This document shows, one piece after another, positions 18,312-27,800 of a DNA stretch of 64,000 bases. The stretch covers positions 186,001 to 250,000 of the forward strand of contig JAFZSL010000075.1 in assembly GCA_017619375.1 (NCBI GenBank). Reading direction: 5' to 3'. Under the pieces are notes generated by a model, which worked only from the letters and a program-made list of their open reading frames with translations, made no database searches and was not told the DNA's origin. The DNA comes from Prevotella sp. (GTDB taxonomy: Bacteria > Bacteroidota > Bacteroidia > Bacteroidales > Bacteroidaceae). How positions within the stretch are numbered: the first letter of the stretch is position 1; each line of letters opens with the position of its first letter. Position numbers and translations under genes: made by a program.

Positions 18312-19904
18312 ATGGCATCATTAAAAGAAAAAATCGGATATGCTCTGGGTGACGCTGCCGCTGGTGGTATCACGTGGAAAGTCATGTCCATCGCATTCCC
18401 CTTGTTCTTCACCAATGTCTTCGGACTTACCGTGGCCGACACCGCCACCCTTATGCTCATCGCACGTATGTTCGACGTGGTCACCGACCCGCTCATGGGT
18501 AGTCTTGCCGACCGTACGCAATCGAAATGGGGCACCTATCGCCCATGGCTCATTCTTGGCGCAATCCCGTTCGGTCTCATTTTCGCATTGCTCCTTTATA
18601 CGCCCGATTTCGGACCGGTGGGCAAACGCATCTATGCCTATACCCTGTATCTGCTGATGATGGCGATTTACACAGCAGTCAATGTCCCATACGGTTCGTT
18701 GCTCGGTGTGATGACTGATGACGACAACGAGAAAAACCAGTTCTCGTCTTATCGCATGGTAGGTGCATACGCCATGGGCTTCATCACATTGCTCTCCTTC
18801 CCCTATATCCAAAAGTTTGCCGGGGGCTCTGAACAGCATCAATATGCATTTATTGGCGTTGTCTTCGGTGTGATTGCTGCAGCGGGAACGTTGGCATGTG
18901 GTCTGCTCACCAAGGAGCGCCTGAAGCCAGTCCGGGCAGAGAAATTCTCCTTCAAGCCTTTCGCCGACTTGGTCAAGAACAAGCCCTGGATTTATCTTAC
19001 ACTCATAGGCATCTGCACCAATTTCTTCAATGGTTTCCGTTATGCCGTGGCTGGTTATATGTTCGACTATATTTTGGGCAAGGAAATCACCATCGGCAGC
19101 CTGATTATCAATTATACGGTATTTATGACCTTTGGAGAGGTCACTTGTATGATTTTCGGTGGACTGTCGCCGAAATTCACGCAGTTGATGGGCTCGAAGC
19201 GCAAGGCGTTCATCGTGGCAGCATTTATCTGCTTGATTTTCTCTACGTTGTTCTTCTTCCTTCCCAAAGATCCTGCTTACATTTGGCTCCTTATCGCCAT
19301 CGTCGTTCTCACCTCTGTAGGAATCGGTCTTTATTCACCACTGCTGTGGTCGATGTATGCTGATGTGGCTGACTATGCCACCGAGAAAAACGGCACGTCC
19401 TCCACGGGCCTCATCTTCTCCTCGGGAACCATGGCGCAGAAATTTGGCACGGCCATCTCAGGGTCTCTTCTTGCGATGCTCTTGGGATTGGTGGGTTTCA
19501 GTTCGGGAACGTCTACTGTAAATGAGAAAATCGTACCGGAAGAAAATGCGATAACCATCACTTCGAAGACAAAGGACGGCAAGGAATCAACCGTTTCCAT
19601 TGCTGGTAAAGAGGCTGCTGAATTCATGCAGTTCGCAGAACTTGAAGAGAACGAGGTCACTGCAAATGGTTCCAACGTGATTACGGTTACTGAGGAGGGA
19701 ATGAAAAAGGTGAAAAATCGTATTTGGGCGCTTTCTGAAGAAACCTCTTTGACTACTTCTGAAATAGACAAGAGCACCACAACCATAAAAATTGAGAAAA
19801 TGGGTGGCGTGCGTGATATGATATGGCTGATATTCTCCCTTTTCCCCGCAGGCATAGCACTCATTATGATTTTCCTCACTCGCCTGTATCCGATAAAGAA
19901 GTAA
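18312..19904 (+). CDS. GPH-family sugar:cation symporter (MFS), probable mannoside importer
   Basis: 530 residues with about twelve hydrophobic segments. The N-terminal signature (KEKIGYALGDAAAGGITW) and the loop MFDVVTDPLMGSLADRTQSKWGTYRPW are typical of the glycoside-pentoside-hexuronide family. An unusually long hydrophilic insert (about residues 395-500, with SKTKDGKESTVSIAGKEAAE) sits before the last membrane helix. As the last gene of the locus, directly after the GH130 phosphorylase, it is expected to bring the disaccharide or short oligosaccharide from periplasm to cytoplasm. The exact sugar is inferred from context. Confidence 0.9.
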   Translation: MASLKEKIGYALGDAAAGGITWKVMSIAFPLFFTNVFGLTVADTATLMLIARMFDVVTDPLMGSLADRTQSKWGTYRPWLILGAIPFGLIFALLLYTPDFGPVGKRIYAYTLYLLMMAIYTAVNVPYGSLLGVMTDDDNEKNQFSSYRMVGAYAMGFITLLSFPYIQKFAGGSEQHQYAFIGVVFGVIAAAGTLACGLLTKERLKPVRAEKFSFKPFADLVKNKPWIYLTLIGICTNFFNGFRYAVAGYMFDYILGKEITIGSLIINYTVFMTFGEVTCMIFGGLSPKFTQLMGSKRKAFIVAAFICLIFSTLFFFLPKDPAYIWLLIAIVVLTSVGIGLYSPLLWSMYADVADYATEKNGTSSTGLIFSSGTMAQKFGTAISGSLLAMLLGLVGFSSGTSTVNEKIVPEENAITITSKTKDGKESTVSIAGKEAAEFMQFAELEENEVTANGSNVITVTEEGMKKVKNRIWALSEETSLTTSEIDKSTTTIKIEKMGGVRDMIWLIFSLFPAGIALIMIFLTRLYPIKK

Positions 19905-20023
19905 TCTTGCGGGCAGATGATTTTTTGATATGAAACGACTGATGTCTACCACCTGACAGGACGATTGCTACTCACCATCGTCTTCTGGGCAGCCCTTCGG
20001 CCTTCAAGGTGGGAAACTTCAGT

Positions 20024-20068
20024 GAAAAAACAAGCATGGGAGGCGATGCTTCCCATGCTTGTTTTTTC
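20024..20068 (+). terminator. strong bidirectional terminator hairpin
   Basis: GAAAAAACAAGCATGGGA (20024-20041) pairs perfectly with TCCCATGCTTGTTTTTTC (20051-20068). The T6 run makes a good intrinsic terminator for the mannan locus. The rest of 19905-20267 holds the ssrA promoter and its leader and no gene. Confidence 0.9.
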
Positions 20069-20135
20069 AAGAGGTCGTCCATAAGTCTTCAGCCTAAGTC
20101 TTCAGACAGAAGAAACAAAAAAAGTGGTCTGAAAA

Positions 20136-20167
20136 TTTGGTCGATTAAAAACTATTTCCTACATTTG
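20136..20167 (+). promoter_or_regulatory. promoter of the tmRNA gene
   Basis: TTTG (20136-20139), a 20-bp spacer and TACATTTG (20160-20167) match the Bacteroidetes consensus exactly. Transcription would begin near 20174, about 95 nt before the mature tmRNA 5' end, so a precursor leader is processed. Confidence 0.8.
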
Positions 20168-20267
20168 CAGCCCCAAATGACGGAAAAGAGGTGGAGTGCC
20201 GCCTTGAATGCTCCTTCATCAATGGGATTTTGCAACGTCAAGTCATTGACATCTTGCAAGTTAATCT

Positions 20268-20664
20268 GGGGTTGACTGGATTTGACAGCAAGTTGAGATG
20301 GTACGTAAGCATGCAGAGTGACGGCTGTAGACTCTTCAAAAATTCGGTCAAAAAATTAATTGGCAACAATGAGTATGCTCTCGCTGCCTAATCGAAGTAT
20401 AGTAGATTAAGGCTCAATCCTGCCACCAGGTGACAGGACGAGACGTCGCTCCGAGGGTGTAGTCCCGAATCTGAGGATCAAGCGGCGCAGGCAAATCGGG
20501 AATAGTCATGTTTGGCCTCGCAGGTATGATGAAATTTTAGAGGATAAGGCTCCAGTTGGTGGTCCAGGTCTTGCTGTAGCACGAAAAACAAAGGCTGGAA
20601 TAAGCATGTAGAAAACGTATGGTTTCCTTGTTTGGACGCGGGTTCGATTCCCGCCAGCTCCACA
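20268..20664 (+). ncRNA. ssrA: transfer-messenger RNA (tmRNA)
   Basis: The 5' end GGGGTTGACTGGATTTGACAG is the conserved tmRNA start, and GGGGTTG pairs with CAGCTCC at the 3' end to make the acceptor stem. A T-arm (GCGGG TTCGATT CCCGC) lies just before it. The tag reading frame is 20362-20391, GNNEYALAA followed by TAA. The 3' CCA is not encoded (CTCC is followed by ACA). tmRNA with SmpB rescues stalled ribosomes and tags the nascent peptide for proteolysis. The reading frame 20191-20391 is an artefact of the tag and leader. Confidence 0.97.
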
Positions 20665-20678
20665 ACCCACACATTATT

Positions 20679-20717
20679 AAAGTCGCTAATCCTCAACGGA
20701 TTGGCGACTTTCTTTTT
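20679..20717 (+). terminator. Rho-independent terminator of ssrA
   Basis: AAAGTCGCTAATCC pairs with GGATTGGCGACTTT (one G-U) and is followed by CTTTTT. It lies 15 bp after the tmRNA. Confidence 0.9.
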
Positions 20718-20757
20718 GCTTGAATCAAAAACTCCGTCCTTGTGATTCAGGACAAAA

Positions 20758-21198
20758 CTATTTCCAGATTTCTTCCAATTTCAAAGCGATTTCCTCTGGA
20801 ATGGAAATGCCTGAAGCTTGGGAAGACCACTTAAATGAAGGCGAAATAACTTTAAGTATAGACATTGGTAAAGGCGAATCTTTTATGTCGAGTATTTTAT
20901 CAAACTCTACATAAATATGTTTTGAAAGGTCACCCTTTTCAGCACGATGGTCTTCCCAATGGGGGGACTTGAAAACATTTGTTGCGGCATAACCGCTTGC
21001 TACGATACCTCTTGGGTCTTCGCCTAATCGAATTAAGAAAACCCTGTCCCCCTCTTTGATACTAACGTTAACTCCAGTAGACCAACGTTCAAAAACTTTA
21101 CCAACTTGCTGAATTCGATTCATCAGATCTAAATATCCACCAAGCCTTTCGTTCCAACCCCATCTTTTGGGATTCCATGTTAATAACCAATAGTTCAT
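20758..21198 (-). CDS. orphan EVE/PUA-like domain protein
   Basis: 146 residues, opening MNYWLLTWNPKRWGW, with GDRVFLIRLGEDPRGIVASG at about residues 50-69. These features match the EVE/PUA-like domain that usually forms the N-terminal half of HNH endonucleases in Bacteria; such domains are thought to recognise modified bases. Here the protein stops at the point where the domain normally joins the nuclease part (ends GISIPEEIALKLEEIWK). No HNH coding sequence follows within the next 50 bp before the ssrA terminator. It may be a truncated restriction endonuclease or a functional stand-alone reader. It lies at the 3' side of ssrA in an AT-rich stretch, which suggests horizontal acquisition. Confidence 0.7.
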   Translation of the reverse strand: MNYWLLTWNPKRWGWNERLGGYLDLMNRIQQVGKVFERWSTGVNVSIKEGDRVFLIRLGEDPRGIVASGYAATNVFKSPHWEDHRAEKGDLSKHIYVEFDKILDIKDSPLPMSILKVISPSFKWSSQASGISIPEEIALKLEEIWK

Positions 21199-21251
21199 AT
21201 CATTTTTGTTTTATTTCTCGTGGTCAAATGTGAGGTACCTATATTTTCATC

Positions 21252-21485
21252 TTATTTGTAGCAGATTCCGCACGCGTCACGGCCCAATTCCTTTGCCTTT
21301 GTCAAGGTTACTTTCTCTATGGATTCCGAGCAATTGTTCAGCCCTCGACAATTTTTCGTGCAATGGTATCTCTTCGACTTAGGGCCGGTGCAGATGTACA
21401 CATAGGTTTCATTGGCATGGTTGACCATGTTGTTGGTCGTGGCGTTCCCTGCCAATAGCATTAGGGTCAAAAGTATTGTTTTCAT
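21252..21485 (-). CDS. small secreted Cys-rich protein
   Basis: 77 residues. A probable signal peptide (MKTILLTLMLLAGNATT) precedes a compact domain of the pattern C-x6-YHCTKNCRGLNNC-x(17)-GRDACGICY. The spaced Cys/His residues (YVYICTGPKSKRYHC, CRGLNNC, CGIC) suggest metal binding or disulfides. Similar small domains with YH(C/S)..CRGL..C and GR..C..CY occur widely in Bacteroidetes, with no assigned role as far as I know. It sits 53 bp downstream of the EVE-like gene's start, on the same strand. Confidence 0.65.
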   Translation of the reverse strand: MKTILLTLMLLAGNATTNNMVNHANETYVYICTGPKSKRYHCTKNCRGLNNCSESIEKVTLTKAKELGRDACGICYK

Positions 21486-21556
21486 ATTGTTTTCGTTATG
21501 ATTTGTTGTATGTGTTTTATTCTTTATACATTTTTAATCTTCCTCTTGTTCCTCTT

Positions 21557-21679
21557 CTATTGGGATTGCCCCTCATAATACCCTTCAAAGTATCTTGTTT
21601 CTAAATAGTCATAGTAATCGTTGGAATCATCATGGCCACTTCCGTAGTCATATCCGTTACGACCATCTTCCACCCTTGC
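21557..21679 (-). pseudogene. remnant of a Gly/Tyr/Asp-rich small protein
   Basis: An open frame of 40 codons runs from a stop (21680-21682) to a TAG at 21557, reading ARVEDGRNGYDYGSGHDD, then SNDYYDYLETRYFEGYYEGQ. This looks like the C-terminal end of a real protein but has no ATG; a GTG could only give 38 residues. Probably a decayed gene, part of the AT-rich accessory stretch. Confidence 0.35.
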
Positions 21680-21712
21680 TCATATCCAGGTGAAAGTCAC
21701 AACATCTCTTAG

Positions 21713-22024
21713 TTAATACCCACTTTGCCAATAATAGACAGATATTTTCAAAATAGGTGCAGGAGCAGACAAAACAATCTCATTGAACATTTTTGAATCT
21801 TTTGCCGGATAATACAAGCTTATGATGCCGTCTTCCAGCCATTTCTTAACTTCTTCTATGTTTGTTTCCCTTCGGTAGTCAAGTTCACCGCAACTCGTAT
21901 CTTCTTGAAGGTTGTATTTTTCAGCAAAGTCAAGTGTTGCGCCTTTCATATATTTCAATTCGAAATTCTCATCTGGATGTTTGGACTCAGATGATTTGTA
22001 ATAACTTAATTCTAAAATGTACAT
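21713..22024 (-). CDS. hypothetical protein, 103 aa
   Basis: 103 residues, no signal peptide or membrane segment. It opens MYILELSYYKSSESKHPDEN and ends ILKISVYYWQSGY; the composition is rich in Tyr, Glu and Lys. I do not recognise the family. The two neighbouring minus-strand genes are 230-800 bp downstream, and all share AT-rich codon use unlike the rest of the window. This suggests they arrived together. An immunity-type or small cytoplasmic role is possible but not supported. Confidence 0.55.
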   Translation of the reverse strand: MYILELSYYKSSESKHPDENFELKYMKGATLDFAEKYNLQEDTSCGELDYRRETNIEEVKKWLEDGIISLYYPAKDSKMFNEIVLSAPAPILKISVYYWQSGY

Positions 22025-22317
22025 AGTCTTTTTTCTTTATTGTTTGAGTCAAACATAGTAATTATCATTCGATGTGGAAATTGATTTCTTTTATTCGTAG
22101 GTGATTTTCTACACAATTAGTGTTTTCATTTTCCATGACAAAGATACAACATATGATGGAGAATGCCAAACATTTTCTTTCCTAAGTAAGTGCGTCCTAT
22201 GAAATCTTGCGTTGATTCGACCTATACGCTTCCTTTTTCAAGACGGTCGGAGCAAGCGCTGTATTTCGTCAGGCTTCAAACAAATTGTAGATTCATATAC
22301 ATTTTTCCGCCCGTTTT

Positions 22318-22348
22318 TTTGCAAATAGGAGTTTATGATGTATATTTG
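22318..22348 (+). promoter_or_regulatory. promoter upstream of the 22498 small gene and WG-repeat gene
   Basis: TTTG (22318-22321), a 19-bp spacer and TATATTTG (22341-22348) match the Bacteroidetes consensus exactly. Transcription would start near 22355, giving a leader of about 140 nt. The rest of 22025-22497 shows no convincing gene. Confidence 0.75.
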
Positions 22349-22497
22349 CAGAAAGACTACAAGATGCCAAGACAGGCAGGAATGAATATCGCCACAGCAT
22401 GCCTTTTGTCGTGGCGCTTCACCCATGCACATGGCCTTTGGCTTCAATGTGGGAATTTTCAGTTATAATAGCATTAACCCTTAATACCATTAGAAAG

Positions 22498-22695
22498 ATG
22501 ACTTTTAGAGAAAAGGCGAGAGCCAAAGTGAAAGAATTGGATGAGAGGATGGCCGAACTGAATGCCATGCTGGACGAAAATATAGATCCGGAACAGAAAG
22601 AAGCCATCGTTGATGAAATCCTCTCGGTAGCCGCCCTGACCAACAAATATTTAAGGATCGCGGGAGCCGATGAGAGTGAGATGTATGACATTTGA
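22498..22695 (+). CDS. small helical hypothetical protein, 65 aa
   Basis: 65 residues from the ATG at 22498, after AGAAAG. The sequence (FREKARAKVKELDERMAELN, EQKEAIVDEILSVAALTNKY) is almost entirely charged helix, likely a coiled coil or helical bundle. I recognise no family. It follows the promoter at 22318 and precedes the WG-repeat gene by 87 bp, so the two are probably co-transcribed. A longer frame from 22399 lacks support for its extra 33 residues. Confidence 0.55.
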   Translation: MTFREKARAKVKELDERMAELNAMLDENIDPEQKEAIVDEILSVAALTNKYLRIAGADESEMYDI

Positions 22696-22782
22696 GCGAA
22701 GGAGTGTACTGAAGATTCTGGAATGTAGACCTTCAGAAACTCTTTTGGCAAACGAATGGTGTAATTTGTAAAACTGCTGACC

Positions 22783-24162
22783 ATGCAAGACAAATCATCA
22801 AATGGAATCTCCGACACGCTGCGCCAATATATCGAGGCGGTGGTGATGGAGGTCGTTCTCGAGGGCATACCCTTTGGGACACAGAAAAAGTATCTGCGTC
22901 GCTTCTGTGAGGCGGAAGGAGTCGATTACGATTCTTTTGAAACTGATCTTTACGATTTCTTCGAACGTTTGGAGGAATATAGGAAACGGAAATCCCAGTC
23001 TGGCGAACACCTGTTAAGACTGCTCGGCAAAGACCTCTTCATCACTGAGGAGGTGATGGAGAAGTTGATTGGGGGTGGTTCTCCTACTCCTGTCATCCCG
23101 GATGATGTCACTCGTTCCAGTATGGAGTTCGTGGACCTGCAGATGCTGCTGCGAAATGGAAAGTTGCAGGAAACGAAGGAGAATGGGCGTGTCATCACTC
23201 CATGTGGATGGAAATATGTTGGTGACTTTCACGAAGGATTGGCACGTGTGGAAGATGCAGATGGAGAGGGGTATGTCGACGCTATGGGAAATATCGTTAT
23301 CCCGTGCCAATGGGGGGGGGCTGAAGATTTTTCAGAAGGTCTTGCCCTGGTTGAGAACAAGAACCGTGAATATTTCTTTATCGATAAGTATGGGAAGGTT
23401 GTCATTACATGTGCACCAGGAATCAATCCTTTCCAACGATGCCAAGGCTTCCATGAGGGACTGGCTGTCGTCGAGGATGAAAACAAAGGAAAGTTCGGAT
23501 TCATTGACAAATCCGGCCGAATGGCAATTCCCTGCAAATGGCATGACGCCGATTCTTTTGAAAACGGATTGGCTGCAGTAATGGGCGAGAATGAGAAATG
23601 GGGATGCATTGACAGGAATGGAAGGCTGGTGATACCTTGCCTATACGATGAAGACATGATTTTTTATGATGGTATTGCCAATGTCACCACTGATGATTAT
23701 GAAAACAATTTCTGCATTGACAGTGAAGGCAACAAACTCTTTGATTGGAATCAAGGAAACAATACTATTTGTTTCAAGGAAGGACTTGCGTCCATAGAGG
23801 AAAACGGTTTCATCGACGAGAATGGTGATTTTGTCATCGATGGCAAGTGGAGTCCGGAATGGCTGGGATTCTCCGAAGGACTTGCTCCTACCAACGAAGG
23901 ATACATCGACCATTCAGGACGGGTGGTTATTCCTGGTGACTGGGAGGATTGCCACGAATTCAAAGAGGGCTTGGCTTGGGTGCAAAAGAATGACAAGTGG
24001 GGCTATGTTGACCGCAATGGCCGCATGGTCATGCCTTTTATCTGGGATTATGCAAATGATTTCAGCGAGGGTTTGGCCATTGTTCAATTGGAGAATCGTT
24101 TTTACATCATCAACAAACAAGGCAAAGTGCTCAGCAAGGTGACTGCTTTCAAACACAGATAA
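22783..24162 (+). CDS. WG-repeat (KWG-type) protein
   Basis: 459 residues, no signal peptide. Residues about 1-110 are a helical N-terminal region (YLRRFCEAEGVDYDSFETDL). From about residue 130 there are eight or so WG-type repeats of roughly 40 residues with the pattern (F/G)(I/Y)D..G.(V/M)(V/I)IP..W..A..F.EGLA.V, for example GEGYVDAMGNIVIPCQWGGA and KWGYVDRNGRMVMPFIWDYA. WG repeats form beta-rich structures thought to mediate protein binding. Function unknown. A run of nine G bases lies inside repeat 2 at 23312-23320 (see findings). Confidence 0.8.
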   Translation: MQDKSSNGISDTLRQYIEAVVMEVVLEGIPFGTQKKYLRRFCEAEGVDYDSFETDLYDFFERLEEYRKRKSQSGEHLLRLLGKDLFITEEVMEKLIGGGSPTPVIPDDVTRSSMEFVDLQMLLRNGKLQETKENGRVITPCGWKYVGDFHEGLARVEDADGEGYVDAMGNIVIPCQWGGAEDFSEGLALVENKNREYFFIDKYGKVVITCAPGINPFQRCQGFHEGLAVVEDENKGKFGFIDKSGRMAIPCKWHDADSFENGLAAVMGENEKWGCIDRNGRLVIPCLYDEDMIFYDGIANVTTDDYENNFCIDSEGNKLFDWNQGNNTICFKEGLASIEENGFIDENGDFVIDGKWSPEWLGFSEGLAPTNEGYIDHSGRVVIPGDWEDCHEFKEGLAWVQKNDKWGYVDRNGRMVMPFIWDYANDFSEGLAIVQLENRFYIINKQGKVLSKVTAFKHR

Positions 24163-24183
24163 TAACATCCCCCTTAATATATT

Positions 24184-24801
24184 ATGAAAGTACTATTGAT
24201 CAACGGAAGCCCGAAAGAGAACGGAAACACCTGTCTTGCACTCGCCGAGGTGGCCAGGACACTGAACGCGGAAGGTGTCGAAACGGAAATCGTCAGCATC
24301 GGCAAACAGGCCATACAGGGCTGCATCGCCTGCGGCATGTGCGGAAGGCTGGGCAAATGCACGTTCAATGACGACCTTTACTACAAAGTGTGGAGGAGTG
24401 TAAAGGACGGCATCGACGGTCTCGTCGTTGGCTCACCGGTCTATTACGGGGGGCCGAACGGCTCCCTTTGCGCCTTGCTCGACCGCGTGTTCTACTCTCT
24501 GGGGCCTATGCTTCAATACAAACCTGCTGCAAGCGTTGTCGTCTGCCGAAGGGGTGGGGCGTCGGCTGCCTTCGACCGCCTGAACAAGTATTTCACCATC
24601 ATGAACATGCCTGTCGTCAGTTCGCAGTATTGGAACATGGCCTATGGCCATACGCCCGGACAGGTGGCTCTGGACGAGGAGGGCATGCAGACCATGCGTA
24701 CCCTGGGACGCAACATGGCGTGGATGCTCAAGAGGCTGAATGTCGCCGAGGATGGCCACCCCAAACAGGAACGGCCTGCATGGACCAACTTCATCAAATG
24801 A
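24184..24801 (+). CDS. NADPH-dependent FMN reductase / flavodoxin-like oxidoreductase
   Basis: 205 residues. MKVLLINGSPKENGNTCLAL holds the phosphate-binding loop of the flavodoxin-like fold, with QGCIACGMCGRLGKCTFNDD as the Cys-rich motif seen in the iron-sulfur flavoprotein-like subgroup, and VVGSPVYYGGPNGSLCALLD as the second flavin-contact loop. It probably transfers electrons from NAD(P)H to a quinone, nitro or azo compound via FMN; the true substrate is unknown. It begins 21 bp after the WG-repeat gene and could be in the same transcript. The next gene starts 47 bp later. Confidence 0.85.
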   Translation: MKVLLINGSPKENGNTCLALAEVARTLNAEGVETEIVSIGKQAIQGCIACGMCGRLGKCTFNDDLYYKVWRSVKDGIDGLVVGSPVYYGGPNGSLCALLDRVFYSLGPMLQYKPAASVVVCRRGGASAAFDRLNKYFTIMNMPVVSSQYWNMAYGHTPGQVALDEEGMQTMRTLGRNMAWMLKRLNVAEDGHPKQERPAWTNFIK

Positions 24802-24848
24802 TATACAGACAGGCACTTTGTGCGTTAAAAACAGTAAACTACTTAAAA

Positions 24849-27800
24849 ATGAAACCTACCTTGCCTTCCTTTGTGCTGTGTTCTCAGCGCATTGCCGTGT
24901 CGATGCTGTTCTTCTTCCTTTGTCATCTTTCCGTTTGGGCGCAACGGCTTCTGCAGCCGTTGGACCGTGGAGTGGTGGCCGTCTATCGTTCAGGCGGGCG
25001 CAATGTCACCGCGTCGGGCGGCACGGGCTATCTTATCTCTTGGCGCAAGTTGGCACAAGAGCCGGAAGGCACGACCTATAATGTCTACAAGCGTTCGGCA
25101 GGAGCAACGGAATACACGAAGATGAACGCCACGCCCCTGAAGGTGACCAACTACAAGCCGGCATCGCTTGTCGCGAATACCGAATATGCCGTCACCGCCA
25201 TCAGTCCCGATGGCCAGGAGGGTGCCATGAGCAAGCCCTTCCTATACAGGACCCAACCTTGGCCCAATGTGTGGTTGAACATCGACTTCGACAACACGGT
25301 GATTCCGCGCAATGACTATCGCACCAAGTATTGCTGGCCCATGGACACCGACGGCGATGGTGAGTATGACGCCGTGGTAGTGGACCGTCTTTTTGCCGGC
25401 GGTGTGTCTGACGAGGCGGAAAACACGGAGAACACCGCCACCACCACCCATAAGATTCAGGCCTACCGATTCACGGGCGAACTGTTGTGGACGGTGGATA
25501 TGGGGCCCAACGTGAACATCTGCGGCGGTCAGAACGACATGGTCGTGGCGTGGGACATCAACTGCGACGGGCGCTGCGAGGTGATGGTACGCAGCAGCGA
25601 CGGCACCCGCTTCTGGGACAAGGCCAACAACACCTGGGGCAAATACGTCATGGGCAGCGACGTGCCCGATGTCGATGGCGACGGCATCGTGGACTACCGT
25701 ACGCAGGCCGTGCGCAACCGCCCGTTCTATATCAGCGTCATCGATGGCCTCACGGGCGAGGAAATCGCCGCCAGCGAACTGAAATACGACGAGGTTCACG
25801 ACGGCAGCGACCACTACACACGCACCTCACGCCCCAACTACATGAGTGATGGCTACTCCGCCATGGACGGTCATTTCGCCATATGCTACCTCGACGGCAT
25901 CCACCCCTCACTGGTGATGGAATGCCTGGACCGCGACAACAACAAGACCCACCACAATTACGTCTTCACCTGGGACTATGACTGGAGCAACGGCAATCCG
26001 ACAAACTGGCATCATTCACATACGTGGAGTCGTAACGACAAGACTCCCTGGCCCGCAGAGTTCCACCAGTTGCGCGTGGCGGATGTCGACGGTGACGGCA
26101 CGGACGAGATGATACAAGGCGGCTATTCGGTCAATCCCCACACTGGATGGTTCGCCAGTCCCGGCATCGGCCACGGCGACCGTTTCGTCCTCTCCGACAT
26201 CGACCCCGACCGCCCCGGTCTGGAGGTCTATGCCATACAGCAGAGTTCGCTGCTCGGCCAACTGCTCTACGACGCCCGCACCGCTGAGCGCATCAAGGAA
26301 TGGTATCTCCCCAGCGTCTACGATGTGGGGCGTGGCACCTGTCTCGACATGGACGCCTCGCATAAAGGCTACGAGATATTGAGTTATGTGGATGATTATG
26401 TGTACGACTGCAAGGGCGAGCGCACCGGCCAGACCCGCACGGGGTCGATGTTCGAGGGTTGCTGGTGGGATGGCGATTTGCAGCGCGAATGGCTCAATTC
26501 ACCCGGCGGAAGCGGTTGGGGCACCAACCTGATGGTGTCGAAGGTGCTGGGCGACCGTCTGGCAGAATTCTCGCAGGAGAGCAACTGGGCAACGCACGCC
26601 GCCACTGGCACCCGCCCGGCATTCATGGGCGACATCATGGGCGACTGGCGCGAGGAAGTCATCCTGGCCAAGCAGAACGACGAGAGTTGCACCGGACTCG
26701 TGGGATACACCACGGCCATGCCCACCAGCCATAGCATCTATTGCCTTCAGCAAGACCCCCACTACCGGGGCGACTGCACCACGCGTGGATACTACCAGCA
26801 TCCCAACACTGGATTCTATCTCGGTGGCGACATGCCGATGCCGCCACTGCCTCCCGTGTTCCAAACTGACCTGCGTTGGAAACGAGGTTCTGCCTCTTCA
26901 ATAGGCCAGGGTTTCACGCTTGAAGATGGTTTCACCACCTTCGACATGGCGAACACGGCACCTTATGCAGACGGCAAGAGCATCCTTTTCGACATCAATG
27001 GCGACAATAGTTCCAGCATCTGGGTTGACAATCCGATGAACGCCCCGGTCATCTACCTGATGACCCCACGAGGCCACGACTATGAAATCGTGAGTCAGCA
27101 CCTGGGGGCGACGAATGGCATCGTCACGACCGGTTCCGGCTCGCTCGTCAAGTCGATGCAGGGCAAGGCTTCTTTGGCTGGTTGGCTGCGACACACTGGT
27201 CCCACCATCATCAGCGAGGGGATGCTGCAGGTGTGTGGCGACATCGCCGGACCTGTGGAACTGCGCGCTCGTGGCACCTTGAGTGGCAACGTCACCTTGA
27301 AGGACACCATCACGTTTGAGGGTGCATTAAACCACGAGGGATGCCGCCTGATGCCGGGAACCGAAGACGATGCCATGGATGGTGTCATCACATCGAAGAA
27401 GAGCATGGTGCTGCCCGGCAACGTCTATTTGGAAGTGACGGCAGGATTGATATGCAACTCGCATGGGACATATCCCCGATGCGGCAGTCTCCAAGTGGAG
27501 GGCGACCTCGCCTTCCGTGGCACCAACCATGTCACTGTCAACTTCTTTGGCATGGACTCCACCGAGTACGTCATTGCCTCGTGCACAGGCGAACTTACCT
27601 GCGACGTGACAAAATTGAAGACGCACGGCCTCGAGGGCATCAACTACGACCTCGTCGTGAAAGACAACAAGTTGGTGCTTGTCATCAACGGAAGTCGAGT
27701 ACCACAGCAAGGTGTGGTGTGGTATGGCTATGAAAGCAATGTGTGGGACTACAAGTCGCATAATTTCGACTACAACGGTTCCACGGCTTTCGTGGCAGGC

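Noticed and set aside
20191-20391. Open frame ending in GNNEYALAA
   Set aside because: It is the tmRNA tag reading frame with its leader, not a protein gene.
22190-22468. 92-codon frame upstream of the small 22498 gene
   Set aside because: It spans a perfect promoter and has no coding-like composition.
24390-24848. N-terminal extension of the PL11 gene
   Set aside because: It overlaps the FMN reductase gene in another frame and the signal peptide starts at 24849.
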